Assembly: GCA_001436895.1 (NCBI GenBank)
Contig: JQAY01000003.1
Coordinates: 186,001 to 250,000 of the forward strand
Reading direction: 5' to 3'
DNA length: 64,000 nucleotides
From: Weissella confusa
GTDB taxonomy: Bacteria > Bacillota > Bacilli > Lactobacillales > Lactobacillaceae
Part shown: positions 11,244-19,237 of the stretch, in pieces
Layout: each line of letters starts with the position of its first letter
Numbering within the stretch: the stretch's first letter is position 1
The notes under the pieces: model-generated
Told to the model about the DNA's origin: nothing
Database searches by the model: none
The model's input: only the letters and a program-made list of their open reading frames with translations
Made by a program: the position numbers and the translations under genes

Positions 11244-11271
11244 ATTCTAAATGTACAGTTTTTATTCACAA
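11244..11271 (-). promoter_or_regulatory. Candidate purE operon promoter
   Basis: On the minus strand a -35 TTGTGA (11266-11271) and -10 TAGAAT (11244-11249) are 16 bases apart, about 55 bases before purE. This is the best promoter-like pair in the gap between purE and the ribB terminator. Confidence 0.5.
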
Positions 11272-11291
11272 AGTAATACAAATGAAAAATA

Positions 11292-11347
11292 AATATTCGT
11301 GTTTAATCGTTTTCTTCATAAAATTAAACAAACATTCTCGTTTAACC
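11292..11347 (-). promoter_or_regulatory. Candidate PurR-box pair upstream of purE promoter
   Basis: Two related 17-base elements, at 11292-11308 and 11331-11347, agree at 13 of 17 positions. Read on the minus strand they contain AAACACGAATATT and AAACGAGAATGTT, which match 10 and 8 of 13 positions of the Bacillus PurBox (AWWWCCGAACWWT). Their place just upstream of the promoter fits a purine regulator. They are direct rather than inverted repeats, unlike the classic arrangement, so this is tentative. Confidence 0.35.
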
Positions 11348-11361
11348 TGATGCTTTTAACA

Positions 11362-11394
11362 AAAAAAGAGGTTCGGATGTGAATCCAAACCTCT
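11362..11394 (-). terminator. Intrinsic terminator of ribB
   Basis: Reading the minus strand, a GAGGTTTGGAT / ATCCGAACCTC hairpin (11368-11393) with one mismatch is followed by seven T. It lies 12 bases after the ribB stop. Confidence 0.85.
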
Positions 11395-11405
11395 CATCAT
11401 TTTAA

Positions 11406-12035
11406 TTAGACAGCTGGCACCGTCATGTAAGCACTAATTTGTTCGATTGTAATGAATGGGATATCCAATCGTTCAGACATCTCAAACAAATCATCACGAC
11501 GAGCCATCGTACCATCTTCCTTCAAGACTTCAATAATAACGGCGGCCGGTTCTGATCCAACCAAGCGTGCCAAATCAACGGCGGCTTCCGTGTGACCAAT
11601 ACGCGTTGCCAAACCGCCTTCCTTGGCCGTCAACGGTTGTGTGTGACCAGGTGCGTTGAAGTCGGCACGCGTGGCAGTTGGGTTGGCGATTTGTCGAATC
11701 GTTGCAGCACGATCCATCGCTGACACACCAGTTGTTACACCAGTGGCTTCAAATGTACCATCAACCGTGTATGTGAATGGCGTTTGATGTGGGTCTGTTG
11801 ACTCAGCCACCATCTCCGTAAATCCCAAACGTTCCGCAATTTCAGGCCCAACTGGCGTGCACATCAAACCGGCCGCCTCACGCAACATCATGTGAACCGT
11901 TTCTGGCGTAATATCTTGGGCAAGGGCGACAAGATCACCTTCATTCTCACGGCTTTCATCATCTGCCAAGATGATAACGCCCCCTTGGCGCAATACGGTC
12001 AATGCATCAGCAACTGTGTCAAACGTCGTCTTCAT
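11406..12035 (-). CDS. ribB: 3,4-dihydroxy-2-butanone 4-phosphate synthase RibB (stand-alone)
   Basis: RibB makes the four-carbon precursor of riboflavin from ribulose 5-phosphate. The 209 residues are the size of a stand-alone enzyme rather than the RibBA fusion. ADDESRENEGDL holds the acidic metal ligands. GHTEAAVDLARL, PLTAKEGGLATRIGH and a TTGVSAMDRAATI stretch are also family signatures. No other riboflavin gene is nearby and it has its own terminator. Why the cell keeps this single step cannot be read from the window. Confidence 0.93.
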   Translation of the reverse strand: MKTTFDTVADALTVLRQGGVIILADDESRENEGDLVALAQDITPETVHMMLREAAGLMCTPVGPEIAERLGFTEMVAESTDPHQTPFTYTVDGTFEATGVTTGVSAMDRAATIRQIANPTATRADFNAPGHTQPLTAKEGGLATRIGHTEAAVDLARLVGSEPAAVIIEVLKEDGTMARRDDLFEMSERLDIPFITIEQISAYMTVPAV

Positions 12036-12285
12036 GATTAAAACTTCTCCTTTTAGCCATCCGAAGTGATTTGGTTACACAACTAAGCTTACGGACAAAC
12101 CATTTTGATACAACCCACTTTCAGCTGGTTAAAATTTCATTCGGCCGAACATTCGTTTTTCAAACGTTAACTGCGCTCTCCAAAAGTTGTTGAATCGTTT
12201 TGAACCCGGTTGGAATTATTTGGTTGATGGTGTTAAGCAATTATTGTTCGTAATTTGCGTCACCACTAACGCGCAAACAAAAAAG
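12036..12285 (-). promoter_or_regulatory. ribB upstream region with a TTCGGCCGAA palindrome
   Basis: This is about 250 bases between ribB and the ABC transporter terminator. The ribosome site AAAGGAG lies about 10 bases before the ribB ATG. A perfect 10-base palindrome TTCGGCCGAA is at 12140-12149. On the plus strand it runs into CCGAACATT, which equals the core of the PurBox consensus. I see no RFN (FMN riboswitch) signature. Confidence 0.35.
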
Positions 12286-12310
12286 ACAACCCCATCATGA
12301 GGTTGTCTCC
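12281..12310 (-). terminator. Terminator of the amino-acid ABC operon
   Basis: On the minus strand GACAACC (12302-12308) pairs with GGTTGTC (12286-12292), followed by TTTTTTG. It begins about 10 bases after the stop at 12319. Confidence 0.85.
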
Positions 12311-12318
12311 TAAATCAA

Positions 12319-13152
12319 TTAATCTGCGTTCTTCGTGCCAAAGTAGCGCTCAGAAATCTTATCCAGTGTGCCGTCCTTCTTGAACTCGTTAATCACACCG
12401 TTTACCTTTTCGCGCAACGTCACATCACCCTTACGGAACCCGATACCATAAGCGTCTTGTCCGTAACCAGTCTTGATGACCTTGAACTCGGCTGGGTTTG
12501 ACTCGTGCGCTACGTAATAACGAGCGTAGTCTGAATCAATCAATACCGCATTCACTCGGCCAACTTGCAAGTCGTTCAACGCCTTATCAAAGGTGTCATA
12601 TTGCACCGGTGCTGACCCAAGGAAGCTCTTCAACACCTTTGGCTTATCGTTAAACAACGTTAGTCCAGCTGAACCAGTTTGTGCAGCCAGCGTCTTCCCA
12701 GCCATATCCTTAATCGTGTTAATGTGATCACGTTGCATCGTCACCAACACTTGGGAATCATTGTGGTATGGCACTGAGAAGGCAACCTTCTTGGCACGGG
12801 CTGGTGTAATTGTATAACCATTCCAAATCATGTCGATGTGACCCGTATCAAGTTCAGTTTCCTTCATCGACCAGTCAATCGCTTGGAACTTAACCTTTAG
12901 GCCCAGCTTTTTGAACGTTGCACGCGCTAAATCAACATCATAACCAACCAACTTACCAGACTTGTCACGGAAGCCCATTGGCACATACGTATCATCCAAG
13001 CCCACCACCACGGTTTTATCAGCCGTCATTTGGCGCCAAGTGTCTTGTGCGTGCGTCGTGCGGTACCAAACAAATCCAACCAGCAAGGCTAGCACTGCTA
13101 GTACAATACCGTTACCGATAATCTGTCGGCGCCAGTTAATCTTCTTTTTCAT
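12319..13152 (-). CDS. Amino-acid ABC transporter substrate-binding protein (membrane-anchored type)
   Basis: This is a polar amino-acid binding protein of the periplasmic-binding class 3 family. Residues about 38-80 read VVVGLDDTYVPMGFRD then GKLVGYDVDLARA, the typical start of the lobe. Later come DMIWNGYTITPARAKKVAFSVPY and a GIGFRKGD segment. The 277 residues begin with a basic stretch and one hydrophobic segment (about 14-32), but no lipobox Cys, so the protein is probably anchored by an uncleaved helix. It is last in the permease-ATPase-binding protein operon behind a T-box. Histidine is the best substrate guess, from the T-box specifier only. Confidence 0.88.
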   Translation of the reverse strand: MKKKINWRRQIIGNGIVLAVLALLVGFVWYRTTHAQDTWRQMTADKTVVVGLDDTYVPMGFRDKSGKLVGYDVDLARATFKKLGLKVKFQAIDWSMKETELDTGHIDMIWNGYTITPARAKKVAFSVPYHNDSQVLVTMQRDHINTIKDMAGKTLAAQTGSAGLTLFNDKPKVLKSFLGSAPVQYDTFDKALNDLQVGRVNAVLIDSDYARYYVAHESNPAEFKVIKTGYGQDAYGIGFRKGDVTLREKVNGVINEFKKDGTLDKISERYFGTKNAD

Positions 13153-13164
13153 TGCGACAGCCCC

Positions 13165-13803
13165 CTATCGTTCAACATCCGTCCCAAAATCAAAGGTCTT
13201 ATCAGCCACAGCCTCAGCAAATGGCAAATCGTGGGTAACAATCAATTGCGTCACGCCTTGCGCCTGCAATTGCTTAATCACAGCGATAACACGCTCAGTT
13301 GATTCCGCATCCAAACCAGATGTTGGTTCATCATAAGCCAAAATACCAGGCTTCATAGCAAGTGCACGTGCGATAGCAACACGTTGCTTTTGTCCACCAG
13401 ACAATTGGAATGGATATTGATCCGCTTGAGCTGTCAAACCCAAGTCGGCTAGCAAACGGTCTGCGTTTTCAGCCGCCTCATCTTTTGACTCATTGTGCAC
13501 CATTTGTGGCGCCAACATCACGTTTTCCTTCACCGTATATTGTGGAAACAAATTAAAGTCTTGGAAAATAACCCCAACTTGCGCACCAGTACGTTCACCA
13601 GTTAAATCAAGTGATTCACCATTCAGAATCAACTCACCTTGATCCGCCGGTAGCAAACCAGCAACAATTCGCAAGAACGTTGTCTTTCCGATACCTGAAG
13701 GACCAACAATACTCAAAACCTCACCGTCGTTAACCGTAAGATTCATGTTCTTAAAAATCGTGCGCGTGTCATATGACTTAGCTAAGTTTTTAATTTCTAG
13801 CAT
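13165..13803 (-). CDS. Amino-acid ABC transporter ATP-binding protein
   Basis: This is the ATPase of a polar amino-acid importer (GlnQ/HisP type). The Walker A motif is GPSGIGKTTF at about residues 34-43. The Q-loop is GVIFQDFNLFPQ, the signature is LSGGQKQRVAIARAL, and Walker B with D-loop is ILAYDEPTSGLDAEST. At 212 residues it is about 30 shorter than usual, mostly at the C-terminus, but all catalytic motifs are intact. It lies 12 bases after the permease and before the binding protein. Confidence 0.95.
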   Translation of the reverse strand: MLEIKNLAKSYDTRTIFKNMNLTVNDGEVLSIVGPSGIGKTTFLRIVAGLLPADQGELILNGESLDLTGERTGAQVGVIFQDFNLFPQYTVKENVMLAPQMVHNESKDEAAENADRLLADLGLTAQADQYPFQLSGGQKQRVAIARALAMKPGILAYDEPTSGLDAESTERVIAVIKQLQAQGVTQLIVTHDLPFAEAVADKTFDFGTDVER

Positions 13804-13815
13804 TTACCTTACTCC

Positions 13816-14460
13816 TTAACGATAGTAGTTCATATTCGTTTCGATGCGACGTAGCAACACTGTAGCGACTGCCGTCAAAATCAAATATAGCAAGCCGACT
13901 AGTAGATATGGGGCCAACGTAACGTCACGTGACGCCGCAATATTACCAGCACGCATCAGGTCACCCAAACCGATAACATAGACCAAAGACGTATCCTTAA
14001 CCAACGTTACCACTTCGTTTCCAACCGATGGCATCACAATCTTAACCACTTGTGGCAACACAATCTTACGCATCGTCTGCCAGCGAGTTAGACCAAGCAC
14101 CTTCGCACCATCATATTGTCCTTGTGGAATGCTTTGTAATCCACCACGGAAAATCTCAGCGAAGTACGCAGCATAGTTAATAATAAATGTGATGACCGCG
14201 GCTTCAAAACGTGGGAACGTCACAATGTGAGCCAAACTCAAACCATAGTAGACAAACACAATTTGAAGCAACAATGGCGTGCCTCGCATTACCCAGATAT
14301 AACCGTTCGTTACCCAGCGCAACAAGAAGATATCTGACTTCAATGCCAAAGCCACCAAAATTCCCAACGGCACTGATCCAATTAAAGTTAATGCGAAGAC
14401 ACCGATGGTCATCTTAAGCCCATCCAGCAAACTTGGCATAATTTGCATCATGTAATCCAT
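13816..14460 (-). CDS. Amino-acid ABC transporter permease
   Basis: This is a HisM/GlnP-type permease with about five membrane helices. The conserved coupling loop reads AEIFRGGLQSIPQGQYDGAK, the EAA motif. I start it at the ATG at 14460 (MDYMMQIMPSL), which has GGAG 8 bases upstream, giving 214 residues. The open frame continues to a TTG at 14502, but that codon lies within the 3' arm of the T-box terminator and cannot be a credible start. It is the first gene of the operon. Confidence 0.93.
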   Translation of the reverse strand: MDYMMQIMPSLLDGLKMTIGVFALTLIGSVPLGILVALALKSDIFLLRWVTNGYIWVMRGTPLLLQIVFVYYGLSLAHIVTFPRFEAAVITFIINYAAYFAEIFRGGLQSIPQGQYDGAKVLGLTRWQTMRKIVLPQVVKIVMPSVGNEVVTLVKDTSLVYVIGLGDLMRAGNIAASRDVTLAPYLLVGLLYLILTAVATVLLRRIETNMNYYR

Positions 14461-14474
14461 ACCTTGTACTCCAT

Positions 14475-14740
14475 TTCCTGCAATAAAAAAGTCCTCAAGC
14501 AACCCAAAAATAGGTTACTTGAGGACGATAAAAATCGTGGTTCCACCTCAATTTTGTTAGTTGTTACCAACCAACACTCTAGCCCCTGATTAAACCAGGC
14601 GCGCGCCTATAACGAGACGATCCGGATACATTTTGTGATGTATCGATAATCATGGGTGTGGTTCATCTAGGCCGATGGTTGCTTCCCAGCTTCTGCGCAA
14701 CTCTCTAAGCACCGACGTTAGACTACTCGTCCAATCAAAT
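14475..14740 (-). promoter_or_regulatory. T-box leader, probable His (CAC) specifier
   Basis: On the minus strand the leader has AGTAG on the 5' side of stem I, an AGAGAG distal element, then a GAACCACACCC segment. The loop-E rule (GAAC then codon then A) gives CAC, histidine; ACC (Thr) is the alternative. The T-box core GAGGTGGAACCACG is at 14532-14549. It is followed by a terminator (GTCCTCAAGTAACC pairing with GGGTTGCTTGAGGAC) and six T near 14485-14490. Uncharged tRNA would favour antitermination and transporter expression. Confidence 0.9.
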
Positions 14741-14752
14741 CTTTATGGGATT

Positions 14753-14781
14753 ACTTTAAAGTAATTAGTGTCGTAAGTCAA
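14753..14781 (-). promoter_or_regulatory. Promoter of the T-box leader
   Basis: Minus-strand -35 TTGACT (14776-14781) and -10 TAAAGT (14753-14758) are spaced exactly 17 bases, just after the mreD stop and just before the T-box stem I. Confidence 0.7.
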
Positions 14782-14796
14782 CCGTTTCAAACTAGA

Positions 14797-15420
14797 CTAA
14801 CGAATTGAACGTGATCGTGACTTCGAATTCAATGATGGCAAACGCCCATTCAAGTCACTATCATCAACATTGTAGGCTGAAATATCCGGCTGACGTGTTG
14901 TATGGTACCAATAATTTAGTAGACCATAAACTAAGACCAACAACATCAAATTAATAATCAATGTTGGGAACATGTGGAAAATAATGAAATCCGGAATGTT
15001 CAAGTTCGTTAGATTGATGATACCAAACCCAGCGTAATCAAACACCAAATACATACTCATCGACACGAACCAGACGGCCACTGACGACATAAATGATGTT
15101 GGTAGGTAACGTTGGAGTTTGCTTGCTAACCAAACCGTCAGCGGGAATCCAATCATTGAAATACCAATTAGACCAGAATAAAAAATATCAAATAGCAAGC
15201 CGCCCAAGAACGCCGCGATATATAGACTACGTTCCTTCATCTGCGTAACCGTGCCAGTCAGTACCGGCATCATCATGACAATCAATGATAAGTATGGGCT
15301 GGCCGACATCGGCATCTTAAATAGCACTGGTGCAAAGTACAGCGCAATCCCCCCATCTAGCATGATTGCGATATACACCAGAACGAAATGTAACCATGAG
15401 GTGTGCACGTATTTCAACAT
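14797..15420 (-). CDS. mreD: Rod shape-determining protein MreD
   Basis: MreD is the integral membrane part of the elongasome that links MreBC to peptidoglycan synthesis. The 207 residues contain about five or six hydrophobic segments. FLGGLLFDIFYSGLIGI is the characteristic MreD motif. The hydrophilic tail (about 175-207) is rich in Ser, Arg and Asp. The gene is separated from mreC by an opposite-strand carbonic anhydrase, so it needs its own promoter. The minCD genes that often follow mreD in lactobacilli are absent here. Confidence 0.9.
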   Translation of the reverse strand: MLKYVHTSWLHFVLVYIAIMLDGGIALYFAPVLFKMPMSASPYLSLIVMMMPVLTGTVTQMKERSLYIAAFLGGLLFDIFYSGLIGISMIGFPLTVWLASKLQRYLPTSFMSSVAVWFVSMSMYLVFDYAGFGIINLTNLNIPDFIIFHMFPTLIINLMLLVLVYGLLNYWYHTTRQPDISAYNVDDSDLNGRLPSLNSKSRSRSIR

Positions 15421-15465
15421 TTATCTTCTCCATTAAGCACTACGATTGTTTGTAGCTTCTACTAT

Positions 15466-15493
15466 ATTATCCCTACCCCTTGTCGAACGTCAA
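15466..15493 (-). promoter_or_regulatory. mreD promoter
   Basis: Minus-strand -35 TTGACG (15488-15493) and -10 GATAAT (15466-15471) are 16 bases apart, about 45 bases before the mreD start. A GGAGAAG ribosome site follows. This promoter explains how mreD is expressed apart from mreBC. Confidence 0.65.
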
Positions 15494-15607
15494 CAAAATG
15501 TCACATTTATTGCACGACTCTTAAAAACCCACTAGCCAACTTTTCGGACTGCTGATAAACTAAAAGTGTTCTGAGGAGAGAGAGACACTTCAGAAGGGAC
15601 TAGATTC

Positions 15608-16240
15608 ATGCAAAAACTCAATTATGATGCGCAGGAGTCTTGGTCAATGACAGCCGGTTTAATGCAATCACCTATTGCCATTACAAGCAAAACCGCTGAC
15701 AGCATTGACTACCCTGCGTCATTAGAATTGTACTACGATCTCAACGCCAACTATGTCCGTGACACCGGTCAAGGTTTAGAGGTCGGACTTACCGGTACGG
15801 CGATAATCGCTAATCGTCCGTTCCGGTTGCAACAATTTCACGTCCACGCCCCAAGTGAGCATACCCTCGACGGGGAGTCATATGACGGTGAAATTCATTT
15901 CGTGCACGAGGCTGCCGATGGTAGATTGGCAGTTATTGGTGTCTTTTTACAATTGGGTGCCCCATCAGAAACGTTCGCTAATATTTTAAGTCGGATTAAT
16001 GATGAGTCGGTTTTCTCATGTGAGGTCACTGATCTATTACCAACTAACCGGTCATATTACCACTACATTGGCTCACTAACGACGCCACCGTTATCTGAAA
16101 ACGTTGACTGGTATGTTTTAGAACAACCTATGACAATTTCAGCGGAACAGTTAGCTGAATTCCACGTGCACTACGACCATAATAATCGTCATTTACAGCC
16201 TTTAAACGGGCGCCACGTCCTGTATTACCAAGACAAATAG
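15608..16240 (+). CDS. Alpha-class carbonic anhydrase, cytoplasmic form
   Basis: The enzyme interconverts CO2 and bicarbonate. The 210 residues carry the alpha-class signature: QSPIAI near residue 20, QFHVHAPSEHTLDG with zinc ligands His78 and His80, then EIHFVHEA with the third ligand His97. YIGSLTTPPLSE contains the active-site Thr. Most bacterial alpha enzymes are exported, but this one has no signal peptide and a short N-terminus. Bicarbonate is a substrate for the purine, pyrimidine and fatty acid pathways. The gene sits alone on the plus strand between mreC and mreD and shares a terminator with mreC. Confidence 0.93.
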   Translation: MQKLNYDAQESWSMTAGLMQSPIAITSKTADSIDYPASLELYYDLNANYVRDTGQGLEVGLTGTAIIANRPFRLQQFHVHAPSEHTLDGESYDGEIHFVHEAADGRLAVIGVFLQLGAPSETFANILSRINDESVFSCEVTDLLPTNRSYYHYIGSLTTPPLSENVDWYVLEQPMTISAEQLAEFHVHYDHNNRHLQPLNGRHVLYYQDK

Positions 16241-16286
16241 AAAGACGTCACACCCTGCGTTTCTGCAGAGCGTGACGTCTTTTTTG
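16241..16286. terminator. Bidirectional terminator between carbonic anhydrase and mreC
   Basis: AAGACGTCAC (16242-16251) pairs with GTGACGTCTT (16272-16281), followed by T on the plus strand. It serves the plus-strand carbonic anhydrase, and on the opposite strand it could end mreC. Confidence 0.85.
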
Positions 16287-17138
16287 TTATTGTTGTGGAA
16301 TAGCCACACTAACAACTGGAATATTGTTAAAGTCCGTTGCCGGCTTGATGTAAATCTTCTTTGATAGGCCGTAGTCGTCTTGACTAATTTTTTGTACCTT
16401 ACCAACGTAAAGTCCGGCTGGCGTTACACCACCCAAACCGCTGGTCGTTACAAGATCGCCCTTTTCCAAGGCAACATCAGATGTAATTTGTCCCATCACA
16501 ATCAAGTTCTTTTCTTGATTGAAACTTGTGACAATACCATCGACAACCTCACCGTCCTTGTTAGCCACACGGATTGCAAAACGATCCGCCACTTGGCTAT
16601 CATCAGACAACAACTCAACCTTAGCGTTTGTTGTGTTGACCTCAGACACACGACCAATCAAACCACCAGAACCCATGACAGACATTCCCTTTTTGATGCC
16701 TGCATTTGATCCCTTGTTAACAATTAGCTGTGATTGCCAATTACTTGGTGAACGTGAAATAACAACCGCGTTAACGACCTTATAGTCCGTTAACGTGTTT
16801 TCGATTTGCAATTGATCCTTCAATGCGCGATTTTCAGCTTGCAACGTTTGAAGTTGTACCTTCGCTTGTGCCAAGTCGTCAACCTTTTCCGTCAATGCCT
16901 GATTTTCTTTGTACGTGTTTAGCAATCCAGAGACCGCCTCATATCCACCACTAACTGCTTTAACCGGTGAACTGACAACACTTGATACCCAACCTGAAAC
17001 GTCGGACACAACACGCGTTGGCAAAGAAGGTTCTTTTTGAGAGTTTTGTGCTCGCGAACTAATGACAATAACACCGATTGTCACGATTGCAACGATAACC
17101 GCTACAACCAAACGTCGTGAAGTTAAGATATTCTTCAT
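16287..17138 (-). CDS. mreC: Rod shape-determining protein MreC
   Basis: MreC is the bitopic elongasome protein. A short cytoplasmic tail and one helix (about residues 10-28) precede a coiled coil (about 70-110, LTEKVDDLAQAKVQLQTLQ) and a beta-rich outer domain with NKGSNAGIKKGM and GLIGRV motifs. I take the ATG at 17138 because GAAAGG lies 10 bases upstream. ATGs at 17147 and 17183 would add 3 or 15 residues. At 283 residues the size is normal. It follows mreB after a hairpin and ends at a shared terminator, unlike the usual uninterrupted mreBCD order. Confidence 0.93.
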   Translation of the reverse strand: MKNILTSRRLVVAVIVAIVTIGVIVISSRAQNSQKEPSLPTRVVSDVSGWVSSVVSSPVKAVSGGYEAVSGLLNTYKENQALTEKVDDLAQAKVQLQTLQAENRALKDQLQIENTLTDYKVVNAVVISRSPSNWQSQLIVNKGSNAGIKKGMSVMGSGGLIGRVSEVNTTNAKVELLSDDSQVADRFAIRVANKDGEVVDGIVTSFNQEKNLIVMGQITSDVALEKGDLVTTSGLGGVTPAGLYVGKVQKISQDDYGLSKKIYIKPATDFNNIPVVSVAIPQQ

Positions 17139-17171
17139 ATCAAACATGCCTTTCGTCAGTTTTGCTAACAA

Positions 17172-17201
17172 ATAACGCCACACCGAATGGTGCGGCGTTA
17201 T
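17172..17201 (-). terminator. Hairpin between mreB and mreC
   Basis: ATAACGCC-CACC pairs with GGTG-GGCGTTAT around a GAAT loop. On the minus strand it is followed only by TTTGTTAG, so it is a weak terminator or a processing/stability element that could lower mreC relative to mreB. Confidence 0.55.
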
Positions 17202-17213
17202 CGTTAAAATTGA

Positions 17214-18218
17214 TTAGTTGTTCTTCAAAACATCGATTGACTTCAATGCTTCACCAGTACCGATGACAACTGCATCCAATGGCTCTGGCGCAACGAATAC
17301 TGGCACCTTAGTTGCTTCAGCAATAACTTCATCAAGGTGCTTCAACATAGCACCACCACCAGTCAAAACGATACCGTGGTCAATAACATCAGCAGCAATT
17401 TCTGGTGACGTCTCTTCCAAAGTTTCCTTGATGGCAACGATGATTTCAGCAATGACATCCTTGATAGCTTCAGCCACGTCAGTTGCTTCGATGTCGATTG
17501 TCTTTGGCAAACCAGTTACCAAGTCACGACCGCGAGCCGTTGTACCTTCCATGTCCTTAGCAGCTTCAACATCAGCTGATCCAACTTCCATCTTCAAACG
17601 CTCTGCTGTTTGCTCACCAATCAATACTGAGTACTTTTGGCGGATGTATGACATGATTGCTTCATCAAGCTTATCACCAGCCATACGGATTGAACGTGAT
17701 GATACGATACCACCCAATGAAATCGTGGCAACATCAGTCGTTCCACCACCAAGGTCAACAACCATTGATCCCGTTGGTTCCATAACTGGCAAACCAGCAC
17801 CAACAGCGGCTGCGAATGGCTCCTCAATAACGTACGCATCACGCGCACCAGCTACACGCGCAGCATCGATAACGGCACGACGCTCAACAGCCGTTACACC
17901 AGATGGTACACCGATTGTAACGTATGGCTTTGAGCCACGACCACCTAGGGCCTTACCTAGGTAGTACTTCAACATCGCAACAGTTGTTTCGTAATCGGCA
18001 ATTACACCATCACGCATTGGGCGAATAGCCTTGATTGAACCAGGCGTACGACCCAACATATCACGAGCTGCTGCACCAACAGCAACAACCTCGTTAGTCT
18101 TTGTGTTTCGCGCAACAACTGATGGCTCGCGCAAGACGATTCCCTTACCTTCAATGTATACCAACGTGTTGGCAGTTCCTAGGTCGATTCCGACATTTCG
18201 AGTTCCAAATGAAAACAC
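17214..18218 (-). CDS. mreB: Rod shape-determining protein MreB (GTG start)
   Basis: MreB is the actin-like filament protein that directs cell-wall elongation. The 334 residues contain [12 protein letters not shown] (phosphate 1), [12 protein letters not shown] (phosphate 2) and VLTGGGAML with the adenosine site near the C-terminus. The start is GTG at 18218, with AAAAGGGA 8-9 bases before it. radC lies upstream, the common Firmicute order radC-mreB-mreC. Confidence 0.97.
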   Translation of the reverse strand: MFSFGTRNVGIDLGTANTLVYIEGKGIVLREPSVVARNTKTNEVVAVGAAARDMLGRTPGSIKAIRPMRDGVIADYETTVAMLKYYLGKALGGRGSKPYVTIGVPSGVTAVERRAVIDAARVAGARDAYVIEEPFAAAVGAGLPVMEPTGSMVVDLGGGTTDVATISLGGIVSSRSIRMAGDKLDEAIMSYIRQKYSVLIGEQTAERLKMEVGSADVEAAKDMEGTTARGRDLVTGLPKTIDIEATDVAEAIKDVIAEIIVAIKETLEETSPEIAADVIDHGIVLTGGGAMLKHLDEVIAEATKVPVFVAPEPLDAVVIGTGEALKSIDVLKNN

Positions 18219-18307
18219 GGCTTTTATCCCTTTTCTTTACTAATTTTTATTATCATTCATCGTATGGCACTACATAAAAACGCCACATTAATTTCTTATT
18301 TAGTGTA

Positions 18308-18742
18308 TCACAACTTATTAGCATCCGTCCATAAATCATACAGGGTTTCGAGGCCGATTTTTGGTAGCTCGCCTGTCGCTCTTAGGCTCACAAACCCACC
18401 CGAACCAATAATCATAAAGTCAAAAAAATGGACCTGCATCAGGGTGCTGCAATATGCAAGTTGACGCATAAAAAGACGATCCGCTAACGACGCTTTTAGA
18501 TTGCCACTAGGATGGTTATGAACCAGAATAAACCCATACGCATTCAACGCCACTAATCGCCTAAAGATGTCCCGCGGGTGAATTGCGACGCCATCCAATG
18601 TGCCTTGCGCAACCTGCTGTATCTCAAGCACCCGTAGTTGTGTGTTCACCGCAATTAGCCAACAACTTTCCTGTGGGCGATCCCCATACTTGCTTGCTAA
18701 GTAATTACCTAAATCAGCAACTGACTTAATTGTTTGTAACAT
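18308..18742 (-). CDS. RadC/JAB-domain protein without the helix-hairpin-helix part
   Basis: This is a JAB1/MPN-type metalloprotein of the RadC family, whose function is not established. The zinc motif is LVHNHPSGNLKASLAD, with ligands in HNH and the downstream Asp. I start at the ATG at 18742 (MLQTIKSV), preceded by GGAGGT at 8 bases, giving 144 residues. Standard RadC is about 220 residues with an N-terminal UPF0758 helical region. That region is missing here, so this is a naturally short or trimmed form. Confidence 0.85.
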   Translation of the reverse strand: MLQTIKSVADLGNYLASKYGDRPQESCWLIAVNTQLRVLEIQQVAQGTLDGVAIHPRDIFRRLVALNAYGFILVHNHPSGNLKASLADRLFMRQLAYCSTLMQVHFFDFMIIGSGGFVSLRATGELPKIGLETLYDLWTDANKL

Positions 18743-18814
18743 ATCTTCGCACCTCCAGTAATAAAGAGGCAATAAGCGTCGATTTTTCCAAAAATGTGAT
18801 TTTTTGTGGTCAAC

Positions 18815-18826
18815 GCGTATAATGAA
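18815..18826 (+). promoter_or_regulatory. -10 region of the VOC gene
   Basis: A TATAAT hexamer near 18820 lies about 25 bases before the ATG at 18849. No convincing -35 box is visible. The ribosome site AAGGAAG is adjacent. Confidence 0.4.
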
Positions 18827-18848
18827 AATAAAAAAGGAAGTTTTTTAA

Positions 18849-19193
18849 ATGCGCGTTCGTAAGTTTACCCCACTTCGCATTCCAAGCAAAAACGTTGCTC
18901 GTGCGGTTCGCTTTTACCGTGAAGTGTTTGATTTGCCAACTGAATTCGGCGAAAACGAATCTCGTCATCTCTACTTCGACCAACAATCAATTGTTTTTGA
19001 AGAAGAGCCCGACGCTGATCCAATTACAGTTCAAGTAACCGTTCGTGATCACAAGGAAACGGTCGAAAACCACTTCATTAACTACTACGTCACACAAGCT
19101 AAGCCAGCAACCGAATCAGAAGATGGTCGCCACATTATCTTCCATCTCGACGATTTTGAGGGCAATCACATTGAAGTAATTGCCAACAAGTAA
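18849..19193 (+). CDS. VOC (glyoxalase/dioxygenase-fold) protein
   Basis: This is a small single-domain vicinal oxygen chelate protein of 114 residues. The N-terminus has the typical NVARAVRFYREVFDLP helix-turn, and the C-terminus has the FEGNHIEVI strand, where a metal-ligand Glu is expected. The substrate is unknown. It is monocistronic, with a terminator shared with the convergent regulator gene. Glyoxalase I or a resistance role are possible but not supported by anything specific. Confidence 0.8.
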   Translation: MRVRKFTPLRIPSKNVARAVRFYREVFDLPTEFGENESRHLYFDQQSIVFEEEPDADPITVQVTVRDHKETVENHFINYYVTQAKPATESEDGRHIIFHLDDFEGNHIEVIANK

Positions 19194-19196
19194 CAC

Positions 19197-19233
19197 AAAA
19201 AGGAGAGTGAACATGCCGTTCAACTCTCCTTTT
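19197..19233. terminator. Bidirectional terminator between VOC gene and regulator
   Basis: AAGGAGAGT-GAAC pairs with GTTC-ACTCTCCTT, with one bulge, and has A/T runs on both sides. It serves both convergent genes. Confidence 0.85.
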
Positions 19234-19237
19234 CTTT

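Noticed and set aside
12036-12285. FMN riboswitch before ribB
   Set aside because: None of the conserved RFN blocks is visible on the minus strand.
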